Origin: Spisula solida | Lineage: Eukaryota; Mollusca; Bivalvia; Venerida; Mactridae | Length of the DNA: 64,000 nt | Reading direction: 5' to 3' | NCBI GenBank assembly: GCA_947247005.1 | Contig: OX365947.1 | Coordinates: 30,336,760-30,400,759, forward strand | In this document: one piece after another, positions 37,601 to 47,354 of the stretch | How the letters are laid out: every line of letters begins with the position of its first letter | Numbering within the stretch: the first letter of the stretch is position 1 | Notes under the pieces: generated by a model | Told to the model about the DNA's origin: nothing | Seen by the model: the letters and a program-made list of their open reading frames with translations, nothing else | Database searches by the model: none | Position numbers and translations under genes: made by a program

Positions 37601-40441
37601 CAGACGGACAAGCTGAATCCAGTATATCCCCCTTACAACTCGTTGTGCGGGGGTATAATCACGAAAAATCATAGATTAGGATATAAAAGTATACATGATT
37701 TTACAATACGGCTATCTCATTTGGCTTTGCTAGACATGTGGAATAGTAATACCTGAGGAAACTCATAAGTTTGAACATTGCGTCCCACGTCGGGTGCACT
37801 CTTTCCTCCTATTGAAGTTACTGTGAAGACTGACTCACGACAGGTGCATAGCTAGGCAGGCTAAGCTTGAAGTAAGTAGAGGTTGTAGAGCAACTGACTA
37901 GAAGACACTGAGGCTGGGGGGGAAGTATTAGGTTAGTTCTGGATACCGTAACTAAATTGTCTGTTATTTACACCGACGTGTTGACCTTTTATGAAATGGA
38001 ATGATCATCGTCCAGGACCTTGGTCTAGCATTGGGTTAATGGCTACCGCCAAGTGAAAGCATGTAATGAAAAGATCACTCAACATGTCTATCAGTTACTA
38101 ATATTTCAGAGGATGTTGGTGATTTACGACAGGAGTCAAAAGAACTCAACTCAGAATCAGATCAAGAGAATGTAACTATAAATGTGTTAAATGTTATTTC
38201 TGTTAATGATACCATAAATGGTACAGTTTGTTTGTTAAACGTTCAAATTGTTTAGATCATACGGTTGAAGTTTTAGCTTTAAATGAACCTTTAAATGACA
38301 TTATTGATACAGGAAATGTTGAATATTTAGCTTTAAATGACCCTATAAATGTCACTATTGATACGGAAAATGTTGGAAGATTTAGCTTTAAATGAACCTT
38401 TTTAAAAATGACATTATTGATATGGAAAATGTTTGGAAAATTTGTTTTTCGAATGTACACACTATGAGTAATAAATTAGCAGAGTTGGAGTCTTATTTGG
38501 CTGTTGAGTTCCCTTTGATATTTGGGTTCATGTGACGTTGACTTTTGGAATTATCTTATGAGAAAAGACTATTACGGTTGGGCATTCAATACAGACGCGA
38601 TAGGGCTGATATGATCCAGTTATATAAATCAATCTGAAACCAAAGTGTAATATATAAACGTAATGTGAGACTGAACTCATTTAGTCAAAGAGCAATTAAG
38701 ATGTGGAATTCGCTCAGTGAAAAAACTGACTGCAATGTCTATAAACCAATTCAAAACTCAGTTAACACTGAAAACTGGAATCAGAGGAAGTTTAAACCAG
38801 TGTGTTAATGAAGCACTCATTTTGAAACGTTATTCAGAGAAAATTCATTCGAGGAGCCAAGATAGCTAAAGGCTAAGAAGACGGCTCAAAGATCCAGGTA
38901 TCCAGTTAAGGGCTCACGGATAGCAGACCATTGCACAGCAATGCGCTCACCTAGCAAAGTGCTGAGAAATGGAATGCTGTCCGCTGTCGGCTAGCACTGG
39001 TATGCTAGCTTACCTACCTTATATGTCTTCTGGGGAACTTTATCAATTCATCCCCTTCTATAAATAGACCTCTAGCCACTTCGTATTATTCACAATAAAC
39101 TCCATGTCAGACAGCCTATCCCTTCAGCAAGACCTTGCCAGCCTAGAAGCCTAGGAAAAAACCTGGTCCATGGAGTTTAATCCGGACAAATTCTGAGATA
39201 CTACGCATCTCCAGAAAGAAACATCCGACAACTTTCCCTTACAAACTCCCAACACTGAACTAAAAACTTGTGATGAAGCAAAATATTTAGGCGTAACAAT
39301 ATCAAAAGATTTAAATTGGTTGAAACACATTAATAATATAACATCTAAAGCAACTTCCTCTCTCCGTTTCCTACAACGTAATATAAAAACTGCCAACAAA
39401 AATGTAAAAATTGCTGCCTACAACACATACGTCCGCCCACAACTTGAGTAGTACTGTTCTAACATCTGGCATCCCTGGCAAAAAATCTAACAAATAAAAT
39501 CGAAAAAGTCCAAAGGTCCGCTGCCAGGTACATGTACGTAATGAACGACTACCACTACACCAGCAGTGTTACACAGATGCTAAATACCCTTGAATGGAAC
39601 ACCCTCCAACATAGAAGATCAATTAATTCTCTCTTAATGTTCAATAAAATAAGGGCCCAAACAGTTGCAGTCGATTCAGCTCATCTTCTTCCAACCAGAA
39701 ATCTCAACTACTTAATCCCTCAATCTCACACCCAATACTTCTCTAACTCCTTCTTCCCTAGGACTATCCAACTTTGGAACTCCCTCCCAGCCTTGGTCAA
39801 ATCCAGCACCAGCCTTGATGTCTTCAGAGACTGGCTGGCGGCTGTCAAACTATAAATGAACTGTGTCTATTTTAACTGTATTTCATACTGTCTTAAATTA
39901 TCTTTTACACTTTTAACATTAGTAACATACATATATATATTTAATAACTGTTTTTCTCTGACAGCGCCAGTCTGTAATAGTCGGCAATCGACGGTTGAGT
40001 GTATGATGTATATTTATATGCTTGTCTCCTGGGGGAGTCCTGCTCCAGCAGGAGTGTTGATCAGGCAACAGGCTCTGGATCGTGAATGTCAAGATACATT
40101 ACATGAAGAAAATTTCTGTTCTAATTAAGCTATCAGCTTGTATAATGACTTTTATTAGTAAATCAATGAGATTACAGTTATTACCGGTAGTAATATTACT
40201 TATTTTCATTGATCAGCCTAATCATTGTTTTCTTTTTTTCCAAAAACGAAAATAAAAACCCGATGGAAACCTACCGTTTAATCCTTAAAATACATTGATT
40301 CGATGGTTTTTCTTTGTCCCAGTCACTGCTTAAACCTGGATCCCAAAGTGACACTCCTCCGCCACCAGCATCCTCAACAAATGAGAGTACAGTCGACTCT
40401 ACAGCATCCGAAACTGATTCTTCCGTGTTAGCAGTCGCCAT
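31625..40441 (-). CDS. UBE2Z: UBE2Z, UBA6-specific E2 ubiquitin/FAT10-conjugating enzyme, complete
   Basis: Seven coding exons join in phase: 40275-40441, 37310-37382, 36761-36948, 35634-35745, 33299-33411, 32089-32179, 31625-31777, giving 298 aa. Recognition blocks against vertebrate UBE2Z are [77 protein letters not shown] and DPFGERRG. The catalytic Cys is about residue 138 in KVCLSI, preceded by the NPN motif that stands for HPN. The family takes ubiquitin or FAT10 from UBA6. The N-terminal low-complexity part is much shorter than in human (about 354 aa in total). The C-terminus is Asp/Ser-rich ([12 protein letters not shown]), as in vertebrates. Exon 5 has an amplified acceptor and a duplicated donor. 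Intron 1 carries LINE fragments and a repeat copy. Confidence 0.95.
33099..33346 (-). repeat. Tandem duplication of the UBE2Z exon 5 donor region
   Basis: Segments 33099-33226 and 33227-33346 are near-identical and each contains the last 46 bases of exon 5 plus about 75 bases of intron. The exon-joined donor is CG|GTAACT (33298). The distal copy is CG|GTAAGC (33178), closer to consensus. Only the proximal donor gives the UBE2Z frame; using the distal one would read CGG TAA, a stop immediately after the exon. Confidence 0.85.
33369..34690 (-). repeat. Minisatellite made of the UBE2Z exon 5 acceptor, 64-bp unit, 21 copies
   Basis: Each unit (minus strand) is about 21 intronic bases 'gtactgtactgtatgttacag' (trimmed of its last base here: GTACTGTACTGTATGTTACA) followed by the first 43 bases of exon 5, encoding [14 protein letters not shown]. 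The copy ending at 33411 is the real exon start; twenty further copies extend into intron 4. Units are almost identical; the common variation is TAT/TAC in the Tyr codon (synonymous in exon frame), and one unit is shortened near 33735. The unit length is 1 modulo 3. Confidence 0.95.
34830..35190. repeat. Dispersed repeat with two internal tandem copies, UBE2Z intron 4
   Basis: Bounded by 'cccctaccggttttaagcc' and, inverted, 'aaaaaccggtaggggac'. Inside, a roughly 165-bp unit ('gccatagcaaccacaatttt', 'tgtcagaatcaaaat', 'aagtttcataaacctagctt') occurs twice. Confidence 0.7.
36627..36711. repeat. Dispersed repeat (gtcgccattcggcagac family), internally deleted copy in UBE2Z intron 3
   Basis: It keeps the start 'ttgtcgccaattggcagac' and the end 'ccttacaactcgttgtg...gggggtata' but lacks the roughly 170-bp middle. 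It lies just downstream (gene sense) of exon 3. Confidence 0.65.
37404..37660. repeat. Dispersed repeat (gtcgccattcggcagac family), full copy in UBE2Z intron 1
   Basis: It matches 30609-30865 along its length, with only scattered substitutions by eye. It sits about 20 bases upstream (gene sense) of exon 2. Confidence 0.75.
38540..38800 (+). pseudogene. LINE fragment, C-terminal end of reverse-transcriptase ORF
   Basis: The plus-strand translation gives [20 protein letters not shown] then, after a break, [17 protein letters not shown]. These blocks occur in that order at the C-terminal end of non-LTR retrotransposon polyproteins (RL..LG...RR.RGDMI and F..R....WN.L). Short, interrupted, and located in intron 1 of UBE2Z in antisense orientation. 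Confidence 0.65.
39090..39860 (+). pseudogene. 5'-truncated LINE with broken reverse-transcriptase ORF
   Basis: The translated blocks, in order, are [54 protein letters not shown], then [40 protein letters not shown]. These are the thumb and C-terminal blocks of non-LTR reverse transcriptases. There are several in-frame stops and at least one frameshift around 39150-39490; the last 107 codons (39532-39855) remain open. It is distinct from the fragment at 38540. It lies in UBE2Z intron 1, antisense to the gene. Confidence 0.8.
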
Positions 40442-40605
40442 CTTTTATTTTGAACAATTACGAATGAAATGGGCAATATCGCTGTCGTCTCATTTTTTTA
40501 GGAATTTTTGTCATTTTATAATTTGATAATTGATAGTATATTACAAAATTATTACTGTCATAAGCTATATGAATGCGTGTATAATATAAAAAAATACTGT
40601 CAGTG

Positions 40606-40860
40606 GCACAATGGTCGAATTGGTAACACTTGTCAGAAAACTGATTGAGATGTCCATAGCTGATTCGAATTTCGGAAGGGGCACTTGGTCATTCCTGGAA
40701 CAATTTTCAATGTTTCCCACTAGAGAAGAACTGGTTGGTAACCCACAGGTACTCTCCAATGTGCCGGTGCTATACATCTGGCATGTTAAAGAACCAAGGA
40801 GTCTATTTGTAGAGCTAAGGTATCCCATCCAAATTCCTTGCTTTCCTAATACCAAAAAGA
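40606..40860 (+). mobile_element. tRNA-derived SINE, second copy, upstream of UBE2Z
   Basis: The head has an A-box-like sequence 'atggtcgaattgg' and a degenerate B box 'gattcgaatttcgg'. The body 'ggcatgttaaagaaccaagg' and 'agagctaagg' matches the element at 23238. It lies about 165 bases upstream of the UBE2Z start codon, possibly within or next to the promoter. The open frames on both strands are by-products. Confidence 0.65.
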
Positions 40861-41465
40861 CATGACCCCATCGGAAATAAGTGCTAGCACTTTTGTGAGT
40901 AATTCTCTGCAAAAAGATCTAAATAATTATTCATACACCAAAGACCTTAATATACATAGATTGGAAAAATCTACCAAATCTCACAATATCTCGCAGCAGT
41001 TTTCTGAAATCTCGCGAAATCTCGTTTGTTCTGAATACCTTATATCTCCTGTTTTAATATACATAGGAAAAAAACTAATAATTTTATGCAATAGATTGAT
41101 TATTCTGCTTTAAAATGATACCTAATTTATTGAAATCAGTCAAGGAATAAAACAATAGACCTCAAAGAGCCAGACCTACTCTCATTTTAATGGAAATTCC
41201 CAATTTTATCAGAAAATACCCGATCTGCCTCATTCAAACAATATTTTTTTGAATTCTATAAGAGAAAGAAAAAACTAATTTACGTCATGCAGTAGAAGAA
41301 GCTTAGCTCTACAAAATGAGATATTGGTCATTAAAAAAGGATGACTAACAAAAGCATTCATGCTAAATAGAATCTGCTGCATGCTATTTTGCATTTTCTC
41401 TCCGTTTTCAATTAAGTGTCTAATCTGTGTATATTTAGGTCTTTGCATACACAAAGTGACATCCG

Positions 41466-41512
41466 CCTCAGCTGGGAATTGAACCCAGGTCCCTTGAATT
41501 GCTAACCACTAC
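41466..41512 (-). repeat. tRNA 3'-half-like sequence
   Basis: On the minus strand it reads T stem CTGGG, loop TTCAATT, stem CCCAG, fitting a B box, preceded by 'gtggttagcaattcaaggga'. A complete cloverleaf was not found. Confidence 0.45.
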
Positions 41513-41705
41513 AACTTAAATCCATTGATATTTTTAGTTATAGATTCCTCAGGCATTTCTCTGTCTTGTCTTTGCATGGTGATGATAAAATACATACATG
41601 AATAAAACATGCCCAGATCCAGAGACCAGCTCGATCTGTATCGCCCAGTAAAAGAACATGTCAGCGCTAAGAGTTTGGTCAGACCACGTGAACAACATAG
41701 GTCAG

Positions 41706-41760
41706 GGGCCGATCTCCCGAAACATCTCAATCTGAGCTAAATCTCATCTCAAATATTGCA
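41706..41760. mobile_element. End fragment of the GATCTCCCGAA MITE family
   Basis: Reads 'ccgatctcccgaaacatctc' then 'aatctgagctaaatctcatc', one terminus of the elements at 26809 and 51803. Confidence 0.6.
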
Positions 41761-41865
41761 ATGTATCCATTATGCCAGTTTGCTAACTCAGTCTGGAAAC
41801 TCATCTTTCTATGAACTTGCTTTTTTCTCACTACAATACAAATTAACCTCTGAAGAACTACAGTG

Positions 41866-42541
41866 CAACCTCTGTTGATTTACAGTACAACCTCTGTTGA
41901 TTTACAGTGCAACCTCTGTTGATTTACAGTGCAACCTCTGTTGATTTACAGTACAACCTCTGTTGATTTACAGTGCAACCTCTGTTGATTTACAGTACAA
42001 CCTCTGTTGATTTACAGTGCAACCTCTGTTGATTTACAGTGCAACCTCTGTTGATTTACAGTGCAACCTCTGTTGATTTACAGTGCAACCTCTGTTGATT
42101 TACAGTACAACCTCTGTTGATTTACAGTACAACCTCTGTTGATTTACAGTGCAACCTCTGTTGATTTACAGTACAACCACTGTTGATTTACAGTACAACC
42201 ACTGTTGATTTACAGTGCCAGCTCTGTTGATTTACAGTGCAACCTCTGTTGATTTACAGTACAACCTCTGTTGATTTACAGTACAACCTCTATTGATTTA
42301 CAGTACAACCTCTGTTGATTTACAGTGCAACCTCTGTTGATTTACAGTACAACCTCTGTAGAACTACAATACATCTGTACAGCAAAAACCTTTGGGAGCT
42401 GCAAATATTGGGCGTTGTTTAGAGATTGTTGCTCTACATAAGTTGAATTTATAGTAAATAGCAACTTAGGAAATTTTTGAAGGTGTTGTTTTACAGAGGT
42501 TGTTGCTATACAGAGGGTTGCTCTGATAAGGTTGTACTGTA
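41866..42541. mobile_element. TACAGTACAACCTCT MITE with its left end amplified about 22-fold
   Basis: The right half resembles the inverse of 5851-6014 and ends 'aaggttgtactgta'. The left terminus is expanded to a 22-bp unit 'tacagtgcaacctctgttga'+'tt' repeated about 22 times (41866-42358), with acaacc/gcaacc alternating. It differs from the 46-bp expansion in the copy at 31058, so the two amplifications are independent. Confidence 0.8.
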
Positions 42542-42664
42542 TTCTTATAATCTACTTTCTTACACTTTTTTTTCAAAATTCTTCTCCAAAACCACAACTA
42601 ACAGTGTTTGCATAATTATGCTATATATGATTCAATGTAACATAAAAACAGCTTCGGATATACA

Positions 42665-42840
42665 GTACTAGAACGTACTGTAAAATCATTAATATTTGTG
42701 GGAGATTTAATTTTGTGGATTTCGTGGATGACCTCAACCACAAAATTAAATCCACAATGAATAATTATACTACTAAATAATTATGTCAAGTTTACAGTGG
42801 CTGCCATACTTGCTCTCAAGTTCAGTCAGTTATAAGACTA
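42665..42840. repeat. Dispersed inverted-repeat sequence (ccacaaaattaaatccac family)
   Basis: Contains 'tttaattttgtggatttcgt' and the inverted 'ccacaaaattaaatccac', then 'tatgtcaagtttacag', 'ctgccatacttgctctcaag'. A homologous stretch is at 50995-51160. Confidence 0.55.
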
Positions 42841-43084
42841 GTTTTTTTTGAAAGTTTATTTGCATTTAGCCCTTTCCCGAAACTAGGTTACCTCCCTTGG
42901 TAAATCCTCGATAACGTCCCCTGACACATGTGCAATCAGCGAAGATGTTAATTGAAACAAATAAACCAAGCACAAAAACATGGTCACTGACAATGATTTA
43001 TTATCTCGATGTAGTAAACTTTAGTTAAAACAATATTGCTAGCTGATCTTTCTGGCTAGTAATGGTCATACATAAAAGGATTAT

Positions 43085-43326
43085 GAGAGCACTGCCTACG
43101 AGGGGCTGGATGCTCGACTTTCTCGTACTTGATAGTACTCTTGCTTATCTGTGAGTGAAGTTCTAAGAATAACAAGGGAAGATATACGTCACAGGGTTAT
43201 CAGCCTTGACTGTATGGACTCCCCTTGTGTTGATGAACAATTATGTTGAGTTTCAAGTGGATACCTTTGATAGTCTTTAAGAAAATGAACAATAAACTTA
43301 ACCAACGCACACGATCCCGTCACGAC
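43085..43326. repeat. Dispersed repeat (gagtgctgggtgctcgac family), short copy
   Basis: Begins 'gagagcactgcctacgaggg', passes 'ctcgactttctcgtacttga' and ends 'ccaacgcacacgatcccgtc', as at 27655-28240 but without the duplicated middle. Confidence 0.65.
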
Positions 43327-43526
43327 GATACTTTTCTAAATTTTACAGGATGAGGAATTATAGTGCGGAGGTATTAACTTGACACTCTCAGACTATATTA
43401 GCAAAATTTAATAGCAGGTTGTTGCAGAAATTGATAAATACTGCCTAAAAACCTAGACGTAATTATAATAAATAATAATATGAACTAAGGCATGGCCTTT
43501 AACGGAGATTTTTTCTTTCTTAATTA

Positions 43527-43665
43527 ATAAATTAATGTAGATTGTATGTATCTATGTATGTACAGTTTACATAAAGAATCATGTATACATCTTAATTAAT
43601 AAATTAATGTAGATTGTATGTATCTATGTATGTACAGTTTACATAAAGAAACATGTATGCATTTT
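43527..43665. repeat. Tandem duplication, about 70-bp unit, two copies
   Basis: The segment 'taattaataaattaatgtag' through 'gtatgtacagtttacataaa' and 'catgtat' occurs twice back to back. Confidence 0.85.
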
Positions 43666-43984
43666 AACTACAGTCATGTACTTAAGGGTAAACAGGAATC
43701 AAAGAGCTAAAAGACCTGAGGTTGTTCAAATGTATGTAATTCTGATCACCCCGGCTTTATGCATTGCAATATTTAGTAGACAAACTGAGATGGCCGTACT
43801 TTCACGATTAGAATTAATGCATGCAGGGAAAGAACAAATCAAATTATGCCACATTATTATTATTGCATTGGCAATAAACATTTTATATGTTTACATCAAA
43901 TAAAATATTGAAGTTGAATAGTTTTCTGCAGCCAGAAAATTTACTGGTATTGCTTAGGATGTGTTTTTTTGCAGTTAGGATGAT

Positions 43985-44375
43985 GAGCAAAAAGATAACA
44001 TTAAGTCGGACAGGGATGGCTACACTCTACTTAACCAGTCGAGCACCGAAATCATAAAAATATACAAGGCACAATGCCCAACACCCAGCCGAGCGAGAAA
44101 AATGATCCGCCCAAATCCCAGCTGTCAAAAATCTGAATGAAACAGTTTCAGCAATCAAAAGGCTGAATGCCCACTCAGAACGACCTAGTTTCAAATGTAA
44201 AACGGCGGAAAGATACAATAATAAATAAACACCGAAAGCCCCGGCCGGATGACTTAGTTTCAACAAGCAACAAGCCTTAGTCGAGTGTCACCAAGAATGA
44301 CCTAGCTCCAATAAGCTTAACAGCCCAAGCTGAATGACCCAATTTAAACAACCCAATTTAACCAATTAGTATGCC
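43985..44375 (-). repeat. Dispersed repeat (gctgccttccctgtc family), reversed copy
   Basis: The reverse complement shows the same blocks as 4150-4350 and 54214-54440, including 'gtgttgggcattgtgcc'. It contains several internal copies of a 'gaatgacctagtttcaac' motif. Confidence 0.6.
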
Positions 44376-44697
44376 AAAATGAGCAACAACGCTACATGAC
44401 CATTCCGGTGTATGTTTAAATTTATTAGTCAGAATAATAAGCCAAATAATCAGAAATGTGTAATATCGAATACTACGACAGGGACGTAGCCAGACTTGAA
44501 TTGACTCCTAAGCCTTGAAGTTGGTGGTTATGGTTGGGGGTCCTCACGATTCGTGAAAATTTGAGACTTATATTTATATTTAATGTTACGCACGGGCGTA
44601 CATCAGTAACATAACCGACTATATATAACAGTTTATACAGAATAGTACATGGTATCATCTACGGGAACGTTAATAATGAAACAAGGTTAAAAAAGTA

Positions 44698-44782
44698 TGT
44701 AGTCGGACCAGGGCTCAAACCTGGAACCATTTGCTATATATTTAGAAGGTTTAATGCTCTACTGAGTGAGCTAAGTGGATTA
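44698..44782 (-). mobile_element. tRNA-like sequence, probable SINE head
   Basis: Minus strand: A box TTAGCTCACTCAGTAGAGC and T arm CCAGG-TTTGAGC-CCTGG with a perfect stem. The acceptor strands do not pair and no intact anticodon stem is evident, so this is not called a tRNA gene. Confidence 0.5.
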
Positions 44783-44941
44783 CTACAAAGTTCTCTTCCA
44801 TAACAGTAATTAAAACCTATACTAGCTCCAGGCATCCTACAGACAGACACTTTTAGCATATTTTTCAGGGAAATTCTTAACTCTCATTTAAATGAAGCTT
44901 GTAACAAATAAATTTTTCCAAACATTTTAAAATCACAGTTA

Positions 44942-45483
44942 AACCCCTTTCACAATTGTCATACGACGAGTCTTAGATGTAAATTTGAGGAATATCCTAT
45001 GTCCGTCGTACAACAAACTTAAGAAATTTTGTCGCGTTTGACACCATCGGACCACAAAATGCATTTTTATAATTAAATTGATCATGCATACATGTATTTC
45101 AGTTTAATACTAGCATTTAGCAAGTTCCTATTTGCATATATTTATTATTATTTGAAAATAAAGAGTTTGGTTGGACGTTTTGATTAGTTATACCCAGCTG
45201 CTGAAACTTATTTTTTAAACCAGCTAATAGTTTGACAATGCTTTTATCGTACGACGGACGTGCTACAACTGTTCATCTTAAGGCTTTCGCGCGTCAATTG
45301 TTATGACCTGCGACCATCGCATGACCATCATACGTCTGTCTGTCATGTGGCGGACGCACGATAGTTCCCAAAAATGCATCGTTGAGCTGTCGCACCCTTT
45401 CCAGGCGCAAATTGGTACATTTCCATGTAGACCCATAAGCCTCGTGCAACGAAAACATTCCTATGACAATTGTGAAAGGGGTT
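44942..45483. mobile_element. MITE with AACCCCTTTCACAATTGTCATA termini and TTA duplication
   Basis: The left terminus 'aacccctttcacaattgtca' is repeated inverted at the right as 'tgacaattgtgaaaggggtt'. The element is flanked by TTA on both sides (44939-44941, 45484-45486), as expected for PIF/Harbinger (TWA) insertion. The interior is GC-richer than its surroundings, with internal inverted 'cgtacgacgga' type motifs. No transposase. Confidence 0.75.
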
Positions 45484-45613
45484 TTAGTCAAGGCTCCTAT
45501 ATATTTTGAAATTACGCATGTTTATCCGGTAATGTCGATAAGGTGAATATGAATTGGAATAAGTAGATCATAACTTTGTCGATGCAGTCTTCAAATTTCA
45601 CTTTTCATGGCAG

Positions 45614-45720
45614 ACATTTTGGTGGAACAGTTGTCGAGTGATAAGCGCTCTCAACTTAGTACCGATCCAGAGGTCCCTGGTTTGAATCTCTGCCGGGGCA
45701 CGGGAAATTCCTACCAAACT
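45614..45720 (+). mobile_element. tRNA-derived SINE head, diverged copy
   Basis: Contains 'gttgtcgagtgataagcgct', 'ccgatccagaggtccctggt' and 'ttgaatctctgccggggcac', corresponding to the head of the element at 23238. The body is not recognisable. Confidence 0.55.
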
Positions 45721-46723
45721 AAATCGGCACTGATGACGAAGCCCGACTCACCAACCTCCACTTCTGAAAACCATGCACAAAACAATTGTGGTTTTAACAA
45801 TGTTATTGTGAAGGCATACACACATCATGTTGGTTAGACTATAGGCAAGATGCTAACAGAGCGAACACTTTACCAACTGAGCTATCCAGGCATTAGTCAA
45901 ACGTATTGGACGCGTACAGTATACACTGTAGCGGCTCAGTTGAAAAATTGAAAACTGGTCAAGCTGGCCAAATACATTTCTCCCCTATCAGTAATTTAAT
46001 CCTGTACACAGTACTACAATTATCTCATAAACATTGCTATCCAAAGCACAATACACATGATACAGACGGAACATTGTCAAAGAGTCATTTTACATTTTGT
46101 TTTGGTACAAACTAATGAAACTTGGACGAATAATTTCGGTCGTAGGTACGAATAGGAACGGGTACGACAGGAATTTGTAGAAAGTTGTACTTACCAAACC
46201 TTTAATAACAACATACGTCATCGGATGTTGATTTTATTGTATAAGTATGCTAATTGCGAGTATTAAAGACGATTTTCCTTGCTTAACAAGTACTTACATC
46301 GTGTAATCGATGATCGGCGTCTCAGACGAATGCAATCACGTAGAATGTTGAGTTACTTCCCCTGTTACCTGGCTATCGCTCCGGACCCGGGATTATTTAT
46401 TTATTTTGTATAGCGTAATTTGAAATCTGCAGATGTTCAGAAAACCCAAAAAATATAGAAGTTCAGCTACGAATTGTCAGTTTTCAACTAATTTGAGATT
46501 ACAATATTGGTTGAATCCTCGTACCAATCATAACTACTCTCGTACGTCACTGCGGATCTTCGATGAGACCGGAAATCCATACTTTTTCAGCTATTAGTGG
46601 GGCGAAACTTCGGCCGATGACGGAAAGACCCGAGTAGTTACGATTGCCGGGAAGACAATTGGTACGGCCTCTACGACATTTATAGGCTGCTGATTTAGGA
46701 AAAAAGCCAAACTCAGACGTCTC
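45721..46723. other. Stretch without a supported gene
   Basis: The segment 46520-46670 has imperfect inverted blocks ('gtaccaatcataactactc' against 'gagtagttacgattgccgg'), perhaps an old MITE. No exon seen. Confidence 0.35.
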
Positions 46724-47061
46724 GGAGATGTTTTTTCAAAACCTTCGGTTTTGAAAAAAATCTCCTATAATTGAGGCTCACAGGTAAGACTGGCTATGCC
46801 AACTGTGTTACCTCATTAAATAAAGTCTTTATTATTACCTATTATACTAACTTGACCCGATGATTTAGTCTATACAGTAGACCTACTATATAGACCAAGA
46901 ACAAATCATACTTTTGTATAACGTTCTATATACCCGTCAGAACCCAAAACCATTGTATAACAGCCGGTATACTATGGCTTGTCATAATTTATTTCTTAAA
47001 TAACAAACTTTATCTAAAGAGGCAAAAAAGTTGGGCAAGCCCAGTCTTCCCTGTGAGCCTC
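46724..47061. mobile_element. Perfect hairpin next to a terminal-inverted-repeat element
   Basis: The segment 46724-46765 is a hairpin, GGAGATGTTTTTTCAAAACC, loop TTC, then GGTTTTGAAAAAAATCTCC. Immediately after it, 46773 starts 'gaggctcacaggtaagactg', which returns inverted at 47061 as 'cagtcttccctgtgagcctc'. It lies downstream of the AARSD1 stop codon. Confidence 0.6.
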
Positions 47062-47354
47062 TATGATATATGTTAAGGTCCAGACAGGTTTACATCTATG
47101 GACTATAGCAACCCTATCTCCATGTGTTATTGATAAATATACGTGTATCACAAATAGAGTCTAACATGATTACTGATAAAAATCCAACATGACAACCACA
47201 TCATATATTCATGCATAAAGGTCAGCGATCAGGTTCGTAAGTACAGCCTAAAACACACTAGACTGTAAGTTAAAAATGTTTTATAAATGCAGTAAACACA
47301 CATGCATTACATAAATATTCAACTCATTAACAACCACACACTTTTAAACACAGA

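Noticed and set aside
44698..44782. Possible minus-strand tRNA gene
   Set aside because: Good A and B boxes and T arm, but acceptor strands do not pair and the anticodon stem is absent.
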